Shown here: positions 46,596 to 56,294 of the stretch, piece by piece | How positions within the stretch are numbered: the stretch's first letter is position 1 | Layout: each line of letters opens with the position of its first letter | From: Parasulfitobacter algicola | Lineage (GTDB): Bacteria > Pseudomonadota > Alphaproteobacteria > Rhodobacterales > Rhodobacteraceae | Assembly (NCBI RefSeq): GCF_013315265.1 | Contig: NZ_JABUFE010000013.1 | Location: 1 to 64,000 of the forward strand | DNA length: 64,000 bases | Reading direction: 5' to 3' | Program-made: the position numbers and the translations under genes | Notes under the pieces: model-generated | Told to the model about the DNA's origin: nothing | The model's input: the letters and a program-made list of their open reading frames with translations, nothing else | Databases searched by the model: none

Positions 46596-46826
46596 TGTGA
46601 TGGCCCGTCGAGGGTTTCATTGAATTTCGGGATGCCGACCGTTTCGTGTCTTAGTCTAATTCGATTGAATTGGCACGATATCCCGACGTTTCTGTGATAA
46701 AAAAGTGAGCCCAACTGTCTTTACCGCAGAAAAGCCTTGCCACTTTCGGGGTAGATTGGGCAATAACGGTATCAGAAAAAATATAAAAGCGATGGTACAG
46801 TCGTGGAAAAAAAATACGAGACAGGT

Positions 46827-47534
46827 ATGAGCAGTAAACCTTTGATGGATGAAGGCGTACGCGAAAAGATCATCGCAAAGCCTGATATAATACTTGAAGA
46901 TCAAGATGTTATGCGTGCTTTGGCATCCGCTAATGTTCGCGGTCTTGGCAGTAATGTCATTGATTTGCGTGGTGTTGCAATGGATCGGCTGGCTGCAAAG
47001 CTGGACCGGTTAGAAGACACCCACAAATCCGTCATATCCGCCGCGTATGAAAACCTGGCAGGCACAAATCAGGTGCATCGTGCGATTTTGCGCATGCTGG
47101 ACCCGATTGAGTTTGAGGATTTTCTGAATAATCTCAATGGTGAGGTGTCTCAGACATTGCGTGTGGACAGCATCAAACTGGTGCTGGAAACGACGCAGGA
47201 TGATGCTTATTTGCAATCGGATCAATTGGATGATGTTCTGATTGTTGCTGATCCGGGATACATTGATGACTATATCACCCAAGGGGCCAATGCATCGGCA
47301 AGACTGATCACGCTAAGGCCGGTTGAACATGCAGATCCGGCGATTTATGGCGATCTGGCTGCTGAAATCAGATCAGAATCCTGCATGAAATTGAACCTTG
47401 GTGATGGGCGTCTGCCCGGTATGCTGGTGATGGGGGCCAAGGATGCCGATCTGTTCAAGCAAAGCCAAGGCACTGATCTTTTGACGTTTTTTGCCGGCGT
47501 GTTCGAACGATCGATGCGCCGCTGGTTATCGTGA
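46827..47534 (+). CDS. DUF484 family protein
   Basis: About 235 residues. The N-terminal DEGVREKIIAKPDIILEDQDVMRAL and LGSNVIDLRGVAMDRLAAKLDRLEDTH are typical of DUF484, with a central coiled coil and a GAF-like C-terminal domain. Members lie directly upstream of xerC in many proteobacteria; a role in recombination is presumed but unproven. I prefer the ATG at 46827, which aligns with the family start, to a GTG at 46803. The stop overlaps the xerC start in GTGA. Confidence 0.88.
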   Translation: MSSKPLMDEGVREKIIAKPDIILEDQDVMRALASANVRGLGSNVIDLRGVAMDRLAAKLDRLEDTHKSVISAAYENLAGTNQVHRAILRMLDPIEFEDFLNNLNGEVSQTLRVDSIKLVLETTQDDAYLQSDQLDDVLIVADPGYIDDYITQGANASARLITLRPVEHADPAIYGDLAAEIRSESCMKLNLGDGRLPGMLVMGAKDADLFKQSQGTDLLTFFAGVFERSMRRWLS

Positions 47535-48451
47535 TCCAGATCTCAGCTGCCGCGCATCACGCGCTTGAGACTTGGTTATCGCATCAAAAATCCCTTGCAG
47601 GATCTGCGCAGAATACATTGACCGCCTATCACAGTGATGTACTGGGATTTTTGGCGTTCATGACGGAATACAAAGCCGAAGCGCAGGGGTTGGCGGCACT
47701 GTCCAAGCTGTCGATCACTGATATGCGGGCCTGGATGGCGCGGGAACGCAGCCAAGATGTCAGTGCACGGTCGTTGGCGCGCAAGCTGTCTGCGGTCAAA
47801 ACCTTTTATCGTTGGCTGGCTGCGCGCGAAGGGTTTGAACCCACCGCCGTTCTGGCCACGCGGTCACCGAAGTTTCAGAAAAAACTGCCGCGGCCTTTGG
47901 ATATAAATGCGGCCAAAGCGATGATCGATACGGTCGAACTGCAGTCGCAGGAAAACTGGATTGCTTTGCGTGATGTCGCGGTTGTTACGCTGCTTTACGG
48001 CTGCGGTCTACGGATTTCCGAGGCGCTTGGCCTGCAGGGACGCGATGCCCCGTTGCCCGATGTGCTGCGTATTCTTGGCAAGGGCGGCAAGGAACGGATC
48101 GTGCCGGTGATTGATGCAGCCCGCGATGCGGTTGATACCTATCTTGATGCGTGCCCTTACCGACAAGATGCTGATCAGCCGTTGTTTCGCGGGTCACGGG
48201 GGGGTGCGTTGTCATCGCGTTTGATCCGCAAAGCCATGCAACAGGCACGGATGCAGCTTGGCCTGCCCGCGACTGCGACACCACACGCCATGCGCCATTC
48301 CTTTGCAACGCATCTATTGGCGGCAGGTGGCGATCTGCGGGCCATTCAGGAATTATTGGGGCATGCGTCGTTATCGACCACCCAAGCCTATACGGCTGTG
48401 GACACCGCGCGACTATTGGACGTTTATCAAAAGGCACATCCAAAAGCGTGA
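47531..48451 (+). CDS. xerC: tyrosine recombinase XerC
   Basis: Resolves chromosome dimers at dif together with XerD. The N-terminal SAM-like core-binding domain (~1-105) is followed by the catalytic domain: Arg in LYGCGLRISEALGL, Lys in GKGGKERIVPV, HAMRHSFATHLLAAGGDLRAIQELLGH with HxxR and the second His, and the nucleophile Tyr in STTQAYT. 306 residues, GTG start overlapping the DUF484 stop. This chromosomal Xer protein differs from the island integrase at 17353 in length and domain content. Confidence 0.94.
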   Translation: MIQISAAAHHALETWLSHQKSLAGSAQNTLTAYHSDVLGFLAFMTEYKAEAQGLAALSKLSITDMRAWMARERSQDVSARSLARKLSAVKTFYRWLAAREGFEPTAVLATRSPKFQKKLPRPLDINAAKAMIDTVELQSQENWIALRDVAVVTLLYGCGLRISEALGLQGRDAPLPDVLRILGKGGKERIVPVIDAARDAVDTYLDACPYRQDADQPLFRGSRGGALSSRLIRKAMQQARMQLGLPATATPHAMRHSFATHLLAAGGDLRAIQELLGHASLSTTQAYTAVDTARLLDVYQKAHPKA

Positions 48452-48486
48452 TTGCCAGACTGGCTATTTTCGGCCATGAAACCTTG

Positions 48487-49185
48487 ATGGCGAACAGATT
48501 TAAAGCAACATTGGTTCATTTTTTAACTGCGACGGGTGCCGTTTTCGCGATGTTGGCCCTGATCGCCGCTGTCGAAGAAAGCTGGAGCATGATGTTCTTG
48601 TGGCTGGTCGTGGCCCTGTTGGTCGATGGGATCGATGGCCCATTGGCGCGGCGTTACGATGTGAAATCCCATGCGCCGCAGTTTGACGGTGCGATCCTGG
48701 ATCTGATCATCGATTATCTGACGTATGTGTTCATCCCGGCCTATGCATTGTTCAAATCGGGCCTGCTTGGCGGGTGGCTGGGGTGGTACGCATTGGTTGT
48801 GATCACCTTTGCCTCGGCCATGTATTTTGCGGATACGCGGATGAAAACAAAAGATAACTCTTTTTCCGGGTTTCCTGGCTGTTGGAACATGGTTGTGCTG
48901 GTTTTCTTTGCGATTGAACCCGACAAGCTGATCATTACGGGCGTCGTGACATTGCTGGCGATCACGATGTTTGTGCCCGCGAAGTTCATTCACCCCGTGC
49001 GTACAGCCCGGTGGCGGACAATTTCGCTGCCCGTTGTTCTGGGCTGGACGGTGTTTGCCGCATGGGCGGCATGGGTCGATTTTGACCCGGACAGCTGGGC
49101 GCATTGGGGTCTGATTGTCACCAGTATTTATCTGATGGTGGCAGGCATACTGCAGCAGTTGATCCCGGTTAAAGCGGTGTCATAG
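48487..49185 (+). CDS. pcs: phosphatidylcholine synthase
   Basis: CDP-alcohol phosphotransferase of about 232 residues that condenses choline with CDP-diacylglycerol in the membrane. The CDP-alcohol motif is LLVDGIDGPLARR followed by DGAILDLIIDYLTYVFIPAYALF, the D-x2-D-G-x2-A-R...D...D pattern in its Pcs-specific form. FSGFPGCWNMVV and a C-terminal FIHPVR also match Pcs. Seven to eight hydrophobic helices. The ATG at 48487 opens on the family N-terminus; a GTG at 48448 overlapping the xerC stop would add 13 residues and remains possible. Confidence 0.9.
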   Translation: MANRFKATLVHFLTATGAVFAMLALIAAVEESWSMMFLWLVVALLVDGIDGPLARRYDVKSHAPQFDGAILDLIIDYLTYVFIPAYALFKSGLLGGWLGWYALVVITFASAMYFADTRMKTKDNSFSGFPGCWNMVVLVFFAIEPDKLIITGVVTLLAITMFVPAKFIHPVRTARWRTISLPVVLGWTVFAAWAAWVDFDPDSWAHWGLIVTSIYLMVAGILQQLIPVKAVS

Positions 49186-49579
49186 CAAAACATCCGGCAT
49201 ATGCGGTTTATACAAATCGTGCATATCTTCCCCGGAAAGTACACGTGATGATCGATATTCTAAGATCAAACATGCGTAGTGGTGATCATTAGCTGTTTTC
49301 ATAAAATTATATGTCCAACGTCGCGCATCTTTTTTACCATTTTTTCTTTTCAAGGAGGTTGCGTCACGCACTATTGAAATTAGCATCAAGAATTATTGAT
49401 CCAGATCGGACGTTTGTCGCGATCTGGGCAAAGTTCAGATGTGCGGACAATCCGGGCTTTCGCTGCATTGTGCTCGAAGGTCCGTTCCGGAGAGGTATAC
49501 CTAGCGAAACTGCGTTGATCCGTTGACTTCTGGGATGGCAGGTTCCTTTATTGGTCTCACCCAGCAGGGGGACGACGCG
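49186..49579. other. 394-base intergenic region without a supported gene
   Basis: No convincing coding sequence. The left part is AT-rich. Around 49405-49500 is a more GC-rich relic-like stretch (CGACAAT-type and GAAGGTCCGTTCCGG segments). A minus-strand frame at 49180-49389 has no ribosome binding site and is rejected. Confidence 0.4.
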
Positions 49580-50206
49580 ATGGAACTGCAGACATTCTTA
49601 ATCTTTGCGATGACGCAGGCCATCGTGATCGCGTCGCCTGGCCCGTCCGCGATCGTCGTGGCTTCGCAAGGCGCGACAAACGGTTGGCGCACTACGGTTT
49701 TCCAGATGTTCGGGATGATGGTAGCAACGGCGATTTACTTCGTTATGTCGGCGACCGGGCTGGCCGCTCTCATCCTCGCGTCCAACCTTGTCTTCCAAAT
49801 CATCAAGTGGGTTGGCGTCGGTTACCTTATCTATCTCGGCCTAACCGCCTTGCTCAGCCGTTCGGGTGGGCTCTCAGTCGCTCCGACTGGCAAGGTAAAG
49901 TCCCAGAAATCTCTCTTCTTGCAAGGCTTTGTCGTGGAGTTTGCCAATCCTAAGGTGCTCCTATTCTTCGCTGCCATCCTGCCTCAGTTTCTCGACACCG
50001 CCGCGCCGATTGCGCCGCAGATGACCATCATGGGGCTGACGGGGGCTGCGATGCAATTCGTGATTTACTCGGCCTATGCGAGTCTGGGGAACAAGCTTGC
50101 CAATGGTGGCATGCGTGCTTGGATTGTCGATCTGATAAACAGAACGGCTGGAGCGGCCCTCATCTTCGCGGGCATCAAGATGGCGAGCGTCACCGCCGAA
50201 CGATAG
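49580..50206 (+). CDS. LysE/RhtB family exporter (second copy)
   Basis: 208 residues with six predicted helices. The signature ASPGPSAIVVASQGATNGWRT is the LysE/RhtB N-terminal motif and LQGFVVEFANPKVLLFFAAILPQFLD the conserved central helix. The ATG at 49580 follows CAGGGGG. It is not closely alike to the exporter at 14069, so it is not a recent duplicate. Gene-poor sequence on both sides (~390 and ~225 bases) and a codon style richer in CTC/ATC than its neighbours suggest it arrived separately. Confidence 0.9.
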   Translation: MELQTFLIFAMTQAIVIASPGPSAIVVASQGATNGWRTTVFQMFGMMVATAIYFVMSATGLAALILASNLVFQIIKWVGVGYLIYLGLTALLSRSGGLSVAPTGKVKSQKSLFLQGFVVEFANPKVLLFFAAILPQFLDTAAPIAPQMTIMGLTGAAMQFVIYSAYASLGNKLANGGMRAWIVDLINRTAGAALIFAGIKMASVTAER

Positions 50207-50431
50207 AGTGCGCCATGGAAGACAGCTGTGTGAAACGGTTTCGCCCTTGCATTGTGGTCGTCGTCAGATTTCGGCACGCCTACAAAGGAACGTCTAGAGG
50301 CATGCCGAACACTGGAAGCTGCCGTTCATGCACGGCGCAGCATCGGTCAGCCTGGGCTCAAACCGGACCTTACCTGCGATCCGCTTGAACGGCCGCTTTT
50401 TATTTTAGGTAAAGCTATCTGGCGGTTCAGG

Positions 50432-50989
50432 CTAGGGCACAGTGATAACCTCTTTTTCCGTAATAATCATATCAAGTGGTTGATCGGTCTGTTCTAGGGG
50501 GATCTGATCAACCTGTTGTATGCTATAGGCAAATCCAATGGCCAATGTTGCCCGTTTTGTGCGCAAATTCTGCAGCGTGCGGTCATAAAACCCACCGCCG
50601 TATCCAAGCCGCCCACCCTTACGATCGAATGCGGCCAGCGGCACGATCAGCAGTTCTGGTTCGATCCAGTCGCCCTTGACCGGTACCATGACCTTAAAGG
50701 GGCCGGGCATCAAAGCGCCGTCCGGGTGCCAGGCGCGGAACTGCAACGGATGATCGCGCGCCGTGATCACAGGGACACCAACGCGGCCATGGGCCACGGC
50801 CTCGGACATGGCGGGCAGTGGGTTAATTTCGCTGTTGATTGGTAAATAACCGGCAACGGGAACCCCACGATAACCAGCTAAAACTTCGGACAATAGTCCA
50901 GCGGAGGCACCGGCATCGGCCTGTTTCGCCACATCACGGCGTTGCAACATCTGCGTGCGCAATGCTGATTTTTCGTCAGCCACACTCAT
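50432..50989 (-). CDS. 5-formyltetrahydrofolate cyclo-ligase
   Basis: 185 residues; converts 5-formyl-THF to 5,10-methenyl-THF with ATP. The family motif GGRLGYGGGFYDRTL is present, with the basic N-terminal region (KSALRTQMLQRRD) and LIVPLAAFDRKG. The ATG at 50989 overlaps the mgtE stop by four bases, so it is expressed with the magnesium transporter. Confidence 0.93.
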   Translation of the reverse strand: MSVADEKSALRTQMLQRRDVAKQADAGASAGLLSEVLAGYRGVPVAGYLPINSEINPLPAMSEAVAHGRVGVPVITARDHPLQFRAWHPDGALMPGPFKVMVPVKGDWIEPELLIVPLAAFDRKGGRLGYGGGFYDRTLQNLRTKRATLAIGFAYSIQQVDQIPLEQTDQPLDMIITEKEVITVP

Positions 50990-52368
50990 AATAAAACAAT
51001 CACTGCCAGCCCGAGGAAAGCGAAGAACCCAACAACATCTGTCACAGTTGTCACAAAGGCCCCGCTTGCCAACGCCGGATCAACCTTTAGCTTTTCCAGC
51101 ACAACGGGAATGACCGTGCCTGCCAATCCCGCAACAACCAAGTTGATGACCATGGCAGCGGCAATCACCAGACCCAGATTAATTGATCCGAACCAGATAA
51201 CGCCAACAATACCCATCACAACAGCAAAGATCACACCATTTATCAAACCCACCAGAACCTCGCGTCGGATCACACGCCAGACGTTGGATCCGGTCAGGTC
51301 ACGGGTCGCGATCGCGCGCACGGCGACAGTCAGTGATTGCGTTCCTGCGTTTCCGCCCATCGAAGCAACAATCGGCATCAAAACCGCCAGAGCGACAAGT
51401 TGACTGATTGCTACCTCAAACTGCGAAATCACCATTGAGGCCAGGATCGCCGTAAGAAGATTAACAGCCAACCATGGAAACCGCCGCCGCGTTGTGCTGA
51501 TCACTTTGTCACTCAGGCGGCCTTCGCCCACACCGGCCAGACGCAGAATGTCTTCTTCATGTTCTTCGTCCAAGACGTTCATAGCATCATCGATGGTAAT
51601 GACACCCACCAACCTGTCATCCTGGTCCACGACAGGGGCCGAAATCAGGTGATATTGGTTAAACGCATAAGCGACCTGATCTTCGGGCTGAGTCACGGGA
51701 ATGGTTCGAAAGCTTTCTTCAGCAATCAGGGTCAGTTTCGTTTCCCGGCGGTTTGCAAGCAATTTGCCAAGGGTGACATACCCCGTGGGCTTCAATCTGG
51801 GATCAACCAAAATCATATGATAAAACTGATCCGGAAGATCGTCATTTGCACGCATATAATCAATGGCTTGGCCAACATTCCAATGATCTGGCGCCATGAC
51901 GAATTCGCGCTGCATAAGGCGGCCAGCGGATTCTTCTGGATAAGACAGCGCTTGTTCAACGGCAACCCGGTCAGCATCATCCAAAGCCTCAAGTACGGCT
52001 TCCTGTTGCGGCTCGCCCAGATCTTCGACCAGATCAACAACGTCGTCTGACTCAAGATCGCGAACAGCTTCTGACAAGACTTTTTGAGGCAAAAAATCGA
52101 TGATTTCTTCCCGCAAGCCTTCATCAAGTTCTGACAAAACCTCGCCGTCGATAATATCCGTCGACAGAACAAGAATTTCGCGCCTTTGCACTTCATCCAC
52201 TTGTTCCAGCATGTCGGCGATGTCAGCCGCATGTAAGGGTTCAAGCAGATCAGCCAGACGTTCTGCATCGGCCGTCGAAACAGCCAGACGTATGGAAGAA
52301 ATCAGCTTGTTGTTCAGCTTATAGCTGTCATCTGCAGACACTTCGGGTTCAAGGGTCTCTTGGGTCAT
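50986..52368 (-). CDS. mgtE: magnesium transporter MgtE
   Basis: 460 residues. An N-terminal helical MgtE_N domain (~30-130, LLEPLHAADIADMLEQ) is followed by two CBS domains (~130-260) and a C-terminal membrane domain of five helices. The pore motif MPIVASMGGNAGTQSLTVAVRAIATRD is intact. In the family the cytosolic domains sense Mg2+ and close the channel. GGAGG stands seven bases before the ATG at 52368. No M-box-like leader is recognisable, since only about 80 bases separate it from the divergent guanine deaminase. Confidence 0.95.
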   Translation of the reverse strand: MTQETLEPEVSADDSYKLNNKLISSIRLAVSTADAERLADLLEPLHAADIADMLEQVDEVQRREILVLSTDIIDGEVLSELDEGLREEIIDFLPQKVLSEAVRDLESDDVVDLVEDLGEPQQEAVLEALDDADRVAVEQALSYPEESAGRLMQREFVMAPDHWNVGQAIDYMRANDDLPDQFYHMILVDPRLKPTGYVTLGKLLANRRETKLTLIAEESFRTIPVTQPEDQVAYAFNQYHLISAPVVDQDDRLVGVITIDDAMNVLDEEHEEDILRLAGVGEGRLSDKVISTTRRRFPWLAVNLLTAILASMVISQFEVAISQLVALAVLMPIVASMGGNAGTQSLTVAVRAIATRDLTGSNVWRVIRREVLVGLINGVIFAVVMGIVGVIWFGSINLGLVIAAAMVINLVVAGLAGTVIPVVLEKLKVDPALASGAFVTTVTDVVGFFAFLGLAVIVLL

Positions 52369-52449
52369 ATCCTGCCTCCGGGTCGTTGCGGCACCATACG
52401 CACAAAGATGGGATTTACCACCCTGCCCCCTGCGCATAGGGTGGCGCGC

Positions 52450-53766
52450 ATGACAGTGCAAGACAGATTACTTCTGGGCCAAACTCTTTCGTTTATCGAC
52501 GATCCGTTTGACGTTCCCGTTTCAGCTGCTGTTCAGTATATTCGCGATGGCGCGGTGCTGCTGCGGGGGCATTTGATTGCGGATGTTGATGAGGCCGTTA
52601 CCTTGAAAAAGGCCCACCCCAATGCTGATATTACGGATTATGGGGATGCGTTGATCCTGCCGGGTTTTATCGATGCCCACGTTCATTATCCGCAAACCGC
52701 GATTATCGCCAGTTGGGGAAAACAGCTGATTGATTGGCTGAATACATACACATTTCCAGAAGAGATACGGTTTTCCGATCACGATTATGCGACGGTCATC
52801 GCTAATCGCTATCTTGATCTGGTGACCGCCCACGGCACAACCACCGTCGTCAGCTATTGCACCAGCCACCCCGAAAGCGTGGATGCGTTTTTTACGGCAG
52901 CCAGTGCGCGGAATATGCGCGTTGTTGCGGGCAAGACCTGTATGGATCGCAACGCACCGGACGCCTTGATGGATACTGCGCAATCGGCCTATGATGACAG
53001 CAAACGTTTGCTGGAAAAATGGCACGAGCGTGGGCGGGCATCATACGCGATTACACCACGATTTTCGCCGACATCCACGCCAGATCAACTTACCGCGCTT
53101 GGCGCGCTTTGGGCAGAACATCCCGATTGCCTGATGCAAACACATATCAGCGAACAAAAGGCTGAATTGGATTGGGTTGCCAAGCTGTTTCCGGATGCGC
53201 GTGATTATCTGGACACCTATGAACGCTTTGGCCTTTTGGGGCAAAGGGGTCTTTATGGGCACGCAATTCATCTGACAGCGCGCGAAAGTGACAGACTGCG
53301 GGAAATGGGTGCAGCCCTGATACACTGCCCGACATCCAATACATTTATCGGATCAGGGCTGTTCGATATGGCCGCTCGCAAATCCCAAGGGCATATTGTC
53401 GGGCTGGCCACGGATACAGGTGGGGGATCATCGTTTTCGATGCTGCGCACAATGGCCGCGGCCTATGAAATCGGACAGTTGAACGGCACAGCACTGCATC
53501 CCGCGCAATTGCTTTGGCTGGCCAGTGCCGGAAATGCGCGCACGCTTCATATGGGTAATAAGATCGGGAAATTGCAAAACGGGTTTGAAGCCGATCTTGT
53601 TGTGCTTGATCTAGCCTCAACACCAGCAATTGCACAGCGATCCGGGCACGCCGACGATATCTGGCAGGCTGTTTTTCCGACAATCATGATGGGCGATGAT
53701 CGTGCCGTAATGGCTGTTTGGATAAACGGGCAGAGCATAAGCTTAGAAAACCCGAACAGGGTTTGA
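52450..53766 (+). CDS. guaD: guanine deaminase
   Basis: Zinc amidohydrolase converting guanine to xanthine. Metal and substrate motifs: PGFIDAHVHYPQTAI, TWLNTYTFPEE-type segment (here WLNTYTFPEEIRF), CYCTSHPES-type TTVVSYCTSHPES, QTHISEQKAELDW, GHAIHLT, HCPTSNTFIGSGLF and GLATDTGGGSSFSML. The ATG at 52450 gives 438 residues, the usual length. Divergent from mgtE and convergent with the phosphatase; no xanthine permease gene is adjacent. Confidence 0.95.
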   Translation: MTVQDRLLLGQTLSFIDDPFDVPVSAAVQYIRDGAVLLRGHLIADVDEAVTLKKAHPNADITDYGDALILPGFIDAHVHYPQTAIIASWGKQLIDWLNTYTFPEEIRFSDHDYATVIANRYLDLVTAHGTTTVVSYCTSHPESVDAFFTAASARNMRVVAGKTCMDRNAPDALMDTAQSAYDDSKRLLEKWHERGRASYAITPRFSPTSTPDQLTALGALWAEHPDCLMQTHISEQKAELDWVAKLFPDARDYLDTYERFGLLGQRGLYGHAIHLTARESDRLREMGAALIHCPTSNTFIGSGLFDMAARKSQGHIVGLATDTGGGSSFSMLRTMAAAYEIGQLNGTALHPAQLLWLASAGNARTLHMGNKIGKLQNGFEADLVVLDLASTPAIAQRSGHADDIWQAVFPTIMMGDDRAVMAVWINGQSISLENPNRV

Positions 53767-53777
53767 TAAGCAGCACG

Positions 53778-54584
53778 TCAATCCAGATCGAACTGCTGCA
53801 TAATTTCTAAAGCCTCGGCGTGTTGTTGGGCCGATGCCGCAGCAATAACACGTCCCCCCCTGTACGCAGAACCGCCAGTCCAATCCGTGACGATGCCACC
53901 TGCCGCCTGGATAACAGCAATTGGTGCGGCAATATCATAAGATTGCAATCCGGCCTCGATCACCAGATCTATCTGACCAGCTGCCAACAGCGCATATGCA
54001 TAACAATCCATACCATAGCGCGTCAGCTTGCATGTCTTGGCGACGGCATGGAATGCGGCTTGGTCAATCTTGGTTCCAATTTCGGGGAATGTTGTGAAAA
54101 TGATCGACTGCGCCAGATCAAACCCGACCTTTGTACGCAATTTTTTTGACCCATGCGGACCAAGCATTGTTGCATGGCCGAACCCGCCTTCAAAGCGTTC
54201 ACCAATATATGGCTGATCAATAATCCCATACAGCGGACCACTGTCATCGCAAATTGCGATCAAAACGCCCCAAGTTGGGGTACCCGCGATAAATCCGCGG
54301 GTACCATCAATTGGGTCCAGCACCCACGTTAAACCCGATTGACCTTTTAAATGGCCAAATTCTTCACCTAAAATCGCATCTTTCGGACGATCTTTGGCCA
54401 GGATATCTCGCATTGCCTGTTCTGCGGCACGATCTGCGATAGTGACTGGATCAAACTCATCCTCAAGTTTGTTTTCAGTCTGCAGATCGAACGCGCGAAA
54501 ATGCGGTAATATGGCTTCGCGGGCGGCATCTGCCAAAGCATGTGCCGTTCTGCGAAGCATTTTTTGAGTATCGTCGCTTAGCAA
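53778..54584 (-). CDS. hisN: inositol-monophosphatase family protein, histidinol-phosphatase type
   Basis: 268 residues with the lithium-sensitive phosphatase metal site: EFDPVTIADRAAE, GEEFG, WVLDPIDGTRGFIAG and SYDIAAPIAVIQAAGG. The GTRGFIAGxPxWGVLIA form is typical of HisN-type histidinol-phosphate phosphatases as opposed to SuhB or CysQ. No other his gene is nearby, so the assignment rests on motif style alone. Convergent with guaD. Confidence 0.85.
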   Translation of the reverse strand: MLSDDTQKMLRRTAHALADAAREAILPHFRAFDLQTENKLEDEFDPVTIADRAAEQAMRDILAKDRPKDAILGEEFGHLKGQSGLTWVLDPIDGTRGFIAGTPTWGVLIAICDDSGPLYGIIDQPYIGERFEGGFGHATMLGPHGSKKLRTKVGFDLAQSIIFTTFPEIGTKIDQAAFHAVAKTCKLTRYGMDCYAYALLAAGQIDLVIEAGLQSYDIAAPIAVIQAAGGIVTDWTGGSAYRGGRVIAAASAQQHAEALEIMQQFDLD

Positions 54585-54664
54585 GACAGTCTCCCGGCCA
54601 ATCCCAAGCGCGGTAGACTGAATTTACCCGGTCACGTCAAGTCATGGCGCCGGGTTCAGTCCTT

Positions 54665-55036
54665 TCAGGCAGCTTCGCTTAGAACCCGCGCCAAATCAAA
54701 CAAACGACGACGCTGATTTTCCGGTATCGCATAATATGACCGGACCAGCTCAAGCGCTTCCTTGTCGGCCAGCAAATCGCTAGGCACATCAGAATTCGCA
54801 GCAGATGGTGTTTCCAGATCATTCAGACCTTCGAAGAAGAAGCTGACTTCAACCCCAAGGGCATCTGAGATGTCCCAAAGACGTGATGCTGAAACACGGT
54901 TCATGCCAGTTTCGTACTTCTGAATCTGTTGAAACTTAATGCCAACTTTTTCAGCCAATTGTTGTTGCGTCATTCCGACCATCCAACGACGGTGGCGAAC
55001 GCGTTTTCCAACATGGACATCGACGGGGTGCTTCAT
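54665..55036 (-). CDS. XRE/Cro family transcriptional regulator
   Basis: 123 residues. The N-terminal helix-turn-helix (GKRVRHRRWMVGMTQQQLAEKVGIKFQQIQKYETGMNRVSASRLWDIS, ~9-57) is a clear Cro/SinR type; the C-terminal part is polar with a conserved-looking ELVRSYYAIPENQRRRLFDLARVL. Single-domain proteins of this kind are common in alphaproteobacteria, and some regulate motility or development. Upstream there are about 290 AT-rich bases to the oxidoreductase gene, with no clear operator. Confidence 0.9.
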   Translation of the reverse strand: MKHPVDVHVGKRVRHRRWMVGMTQQQLAEKVGIKFQQIQKYETGMNRVSASRLWDISDALGVEVSFFFEGLNDLETPSAANSDVPSDLLADKEALELVRSYYAIPENQRRRLFDLARVLSEAA

Positions 55037-55327
55037 AGGTATGCTCCTGGTTGTTTCAAATCACCATACAACACGTAAATAAAGAAATCACGCTTTTTTA
55101 ACGGTGAATTTCACGTTATTTTCACGAGACATTCCAGAAATTGCGATTTTTTGAACAATTTCATACATAATGTTGCCGATAAGGAGACGGTTTATTTCGA
55201 AAAAACGTACAATCAAAACGTGTACGACACAAATTAACGACAAAATCACACTCAGTTACACCTGATTCCCTCTCGCCTATGTACGGCCGCTGCGCTAGAT
55301 CTCTACACAAATCGCAGGAGGTTTAGT

Positions 55328-56287
55328 ATGCGCGCGTTTCAGGTCAATGAACTGGGTAAAAATCCACAACTGGCGGATGTTCTCATACCTGAGCCAAAAG
55401 AGGGAGAGGTCAGAGTAAAAATTCACGCCTGTGGGCTGAATTTCGCCGATCTCTTGCTCGTAAAGGGTGAATACCAAGAAAAACCGCTGCTGCCTTTCAC
55501 ACTTGGTATCGAAGTCGCTGGCCTGGTTGAGGCTTGCGGGCCGGGCGTCAAACACCCCGCGATTGGGTCACGCATCGCCGTTCTTGGCAATTCAGGCGGG
55601 CTGGCAGAGGCCGGTATCTTTCCCGCCGAACGCTGTTTGCCGATCCCCGACGCAATGCCTTTTACCGATGCGGCCGCATTCCAAGTGGCCTATGGCACAA
55701 GTCATCTGGCACTGACCCAACGCGCCATGCTGAAAAAGGGCGACACACTTCTTGTTCTGGGGGCAGCTGGCGGCGTTGGTCTGACGGCTGTTGAAATCGG
55801 CAAAGCATTGGGCGCAACTGTTATCGCTTGCGCGCGCGGGGACGACAAACTGGCCGCTGCCAAATCTGCCGGTGCGGATCATCTGATTGACAGTGAAACC
55901 GCTGACATCACCCGCGAAGTCAAGGCGCTTGGCGGTGCTGACGTTGTATATGACCCGGTGGGCGGCGATCAGTTCACAGCAGCTTTGCGCGCCTGTAATC
56001 GTGGGGCGCGCATGCTGGTCATCGGATTTGCCAGCGGCGATGTGCCACCGATCCCTGCAAATATCCTGCTGGTCAAGAATATCTCGGTCATTGGGTTTTA
56101 CTGGGGCGGTTATATGGCCTTGAATCCCAAAGCGTTGATGGACAGCCTGGTCGAATTGATGGCCTGGTACAGCAAAGGCGATCTGCACCCGCACATCAGT
56201 AACATACTGCCACTGGAACATGCAGCCGACGCACTCGAACTTTTGCGCAGCAGAAAGTCAACAGGCAAGGTTGTCGTTACCCCCTAA
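55328..56287 (+). CDS. NADPH:quinone oxidoreductase family, MDR superfamily
   Basis: 319 residues. The GroES-like N-terminal domain has HACGLNFADLLLVKGEYQ and PFTLGIEVAGLVEACGPGV; the Rossmann part has LVLGAAGGVGLTAVEIGKALGA and DVVYDPVGGDQF. No structural or catalytic zinc ligands are visible, fitting QOR-type reductases and not alcohol dehydrogenases. GGAGG precedes the ATG at 55328. Convergent with the LysR gene at seven bases distance. Confidence 0.92.
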   Translation: MRAFQVNELGKNPQLADVLIPEPKEGEVRVKIHACGLNFADLLLVKGEYQEKPLLPFTLGIEVAGLVEACGPGVKHPAIGSRIAVLGNSGGLAEAGIFPAERCLPIPDAMPFTDAAAFQVAYGTSHLALTQRAMLKKGDTLLVLGAAGGVGLTAVEIGKALGATVIACARGDDKLAAAKSAGADHLIDSETADITREVKALGGADVVYDPVGGDQFTAALRACNRGARMLVIGFASGDVPPIPANILLVKNISVIGFYWGGYMALNPKALMDSLVELMAWYSKGDLHPHISNILPLEHAADALELLRSRKSTGKVVVTP

Positions 56288-56294
56288 GCCACGG

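Noticed and set aside
49180-49389. A 69-codon minus-strand frame after pcs
   Set aside because: TTG start without a ribosome binding site, no hydrophobic or domain pattern, and located in relic-like noncoding DNA.
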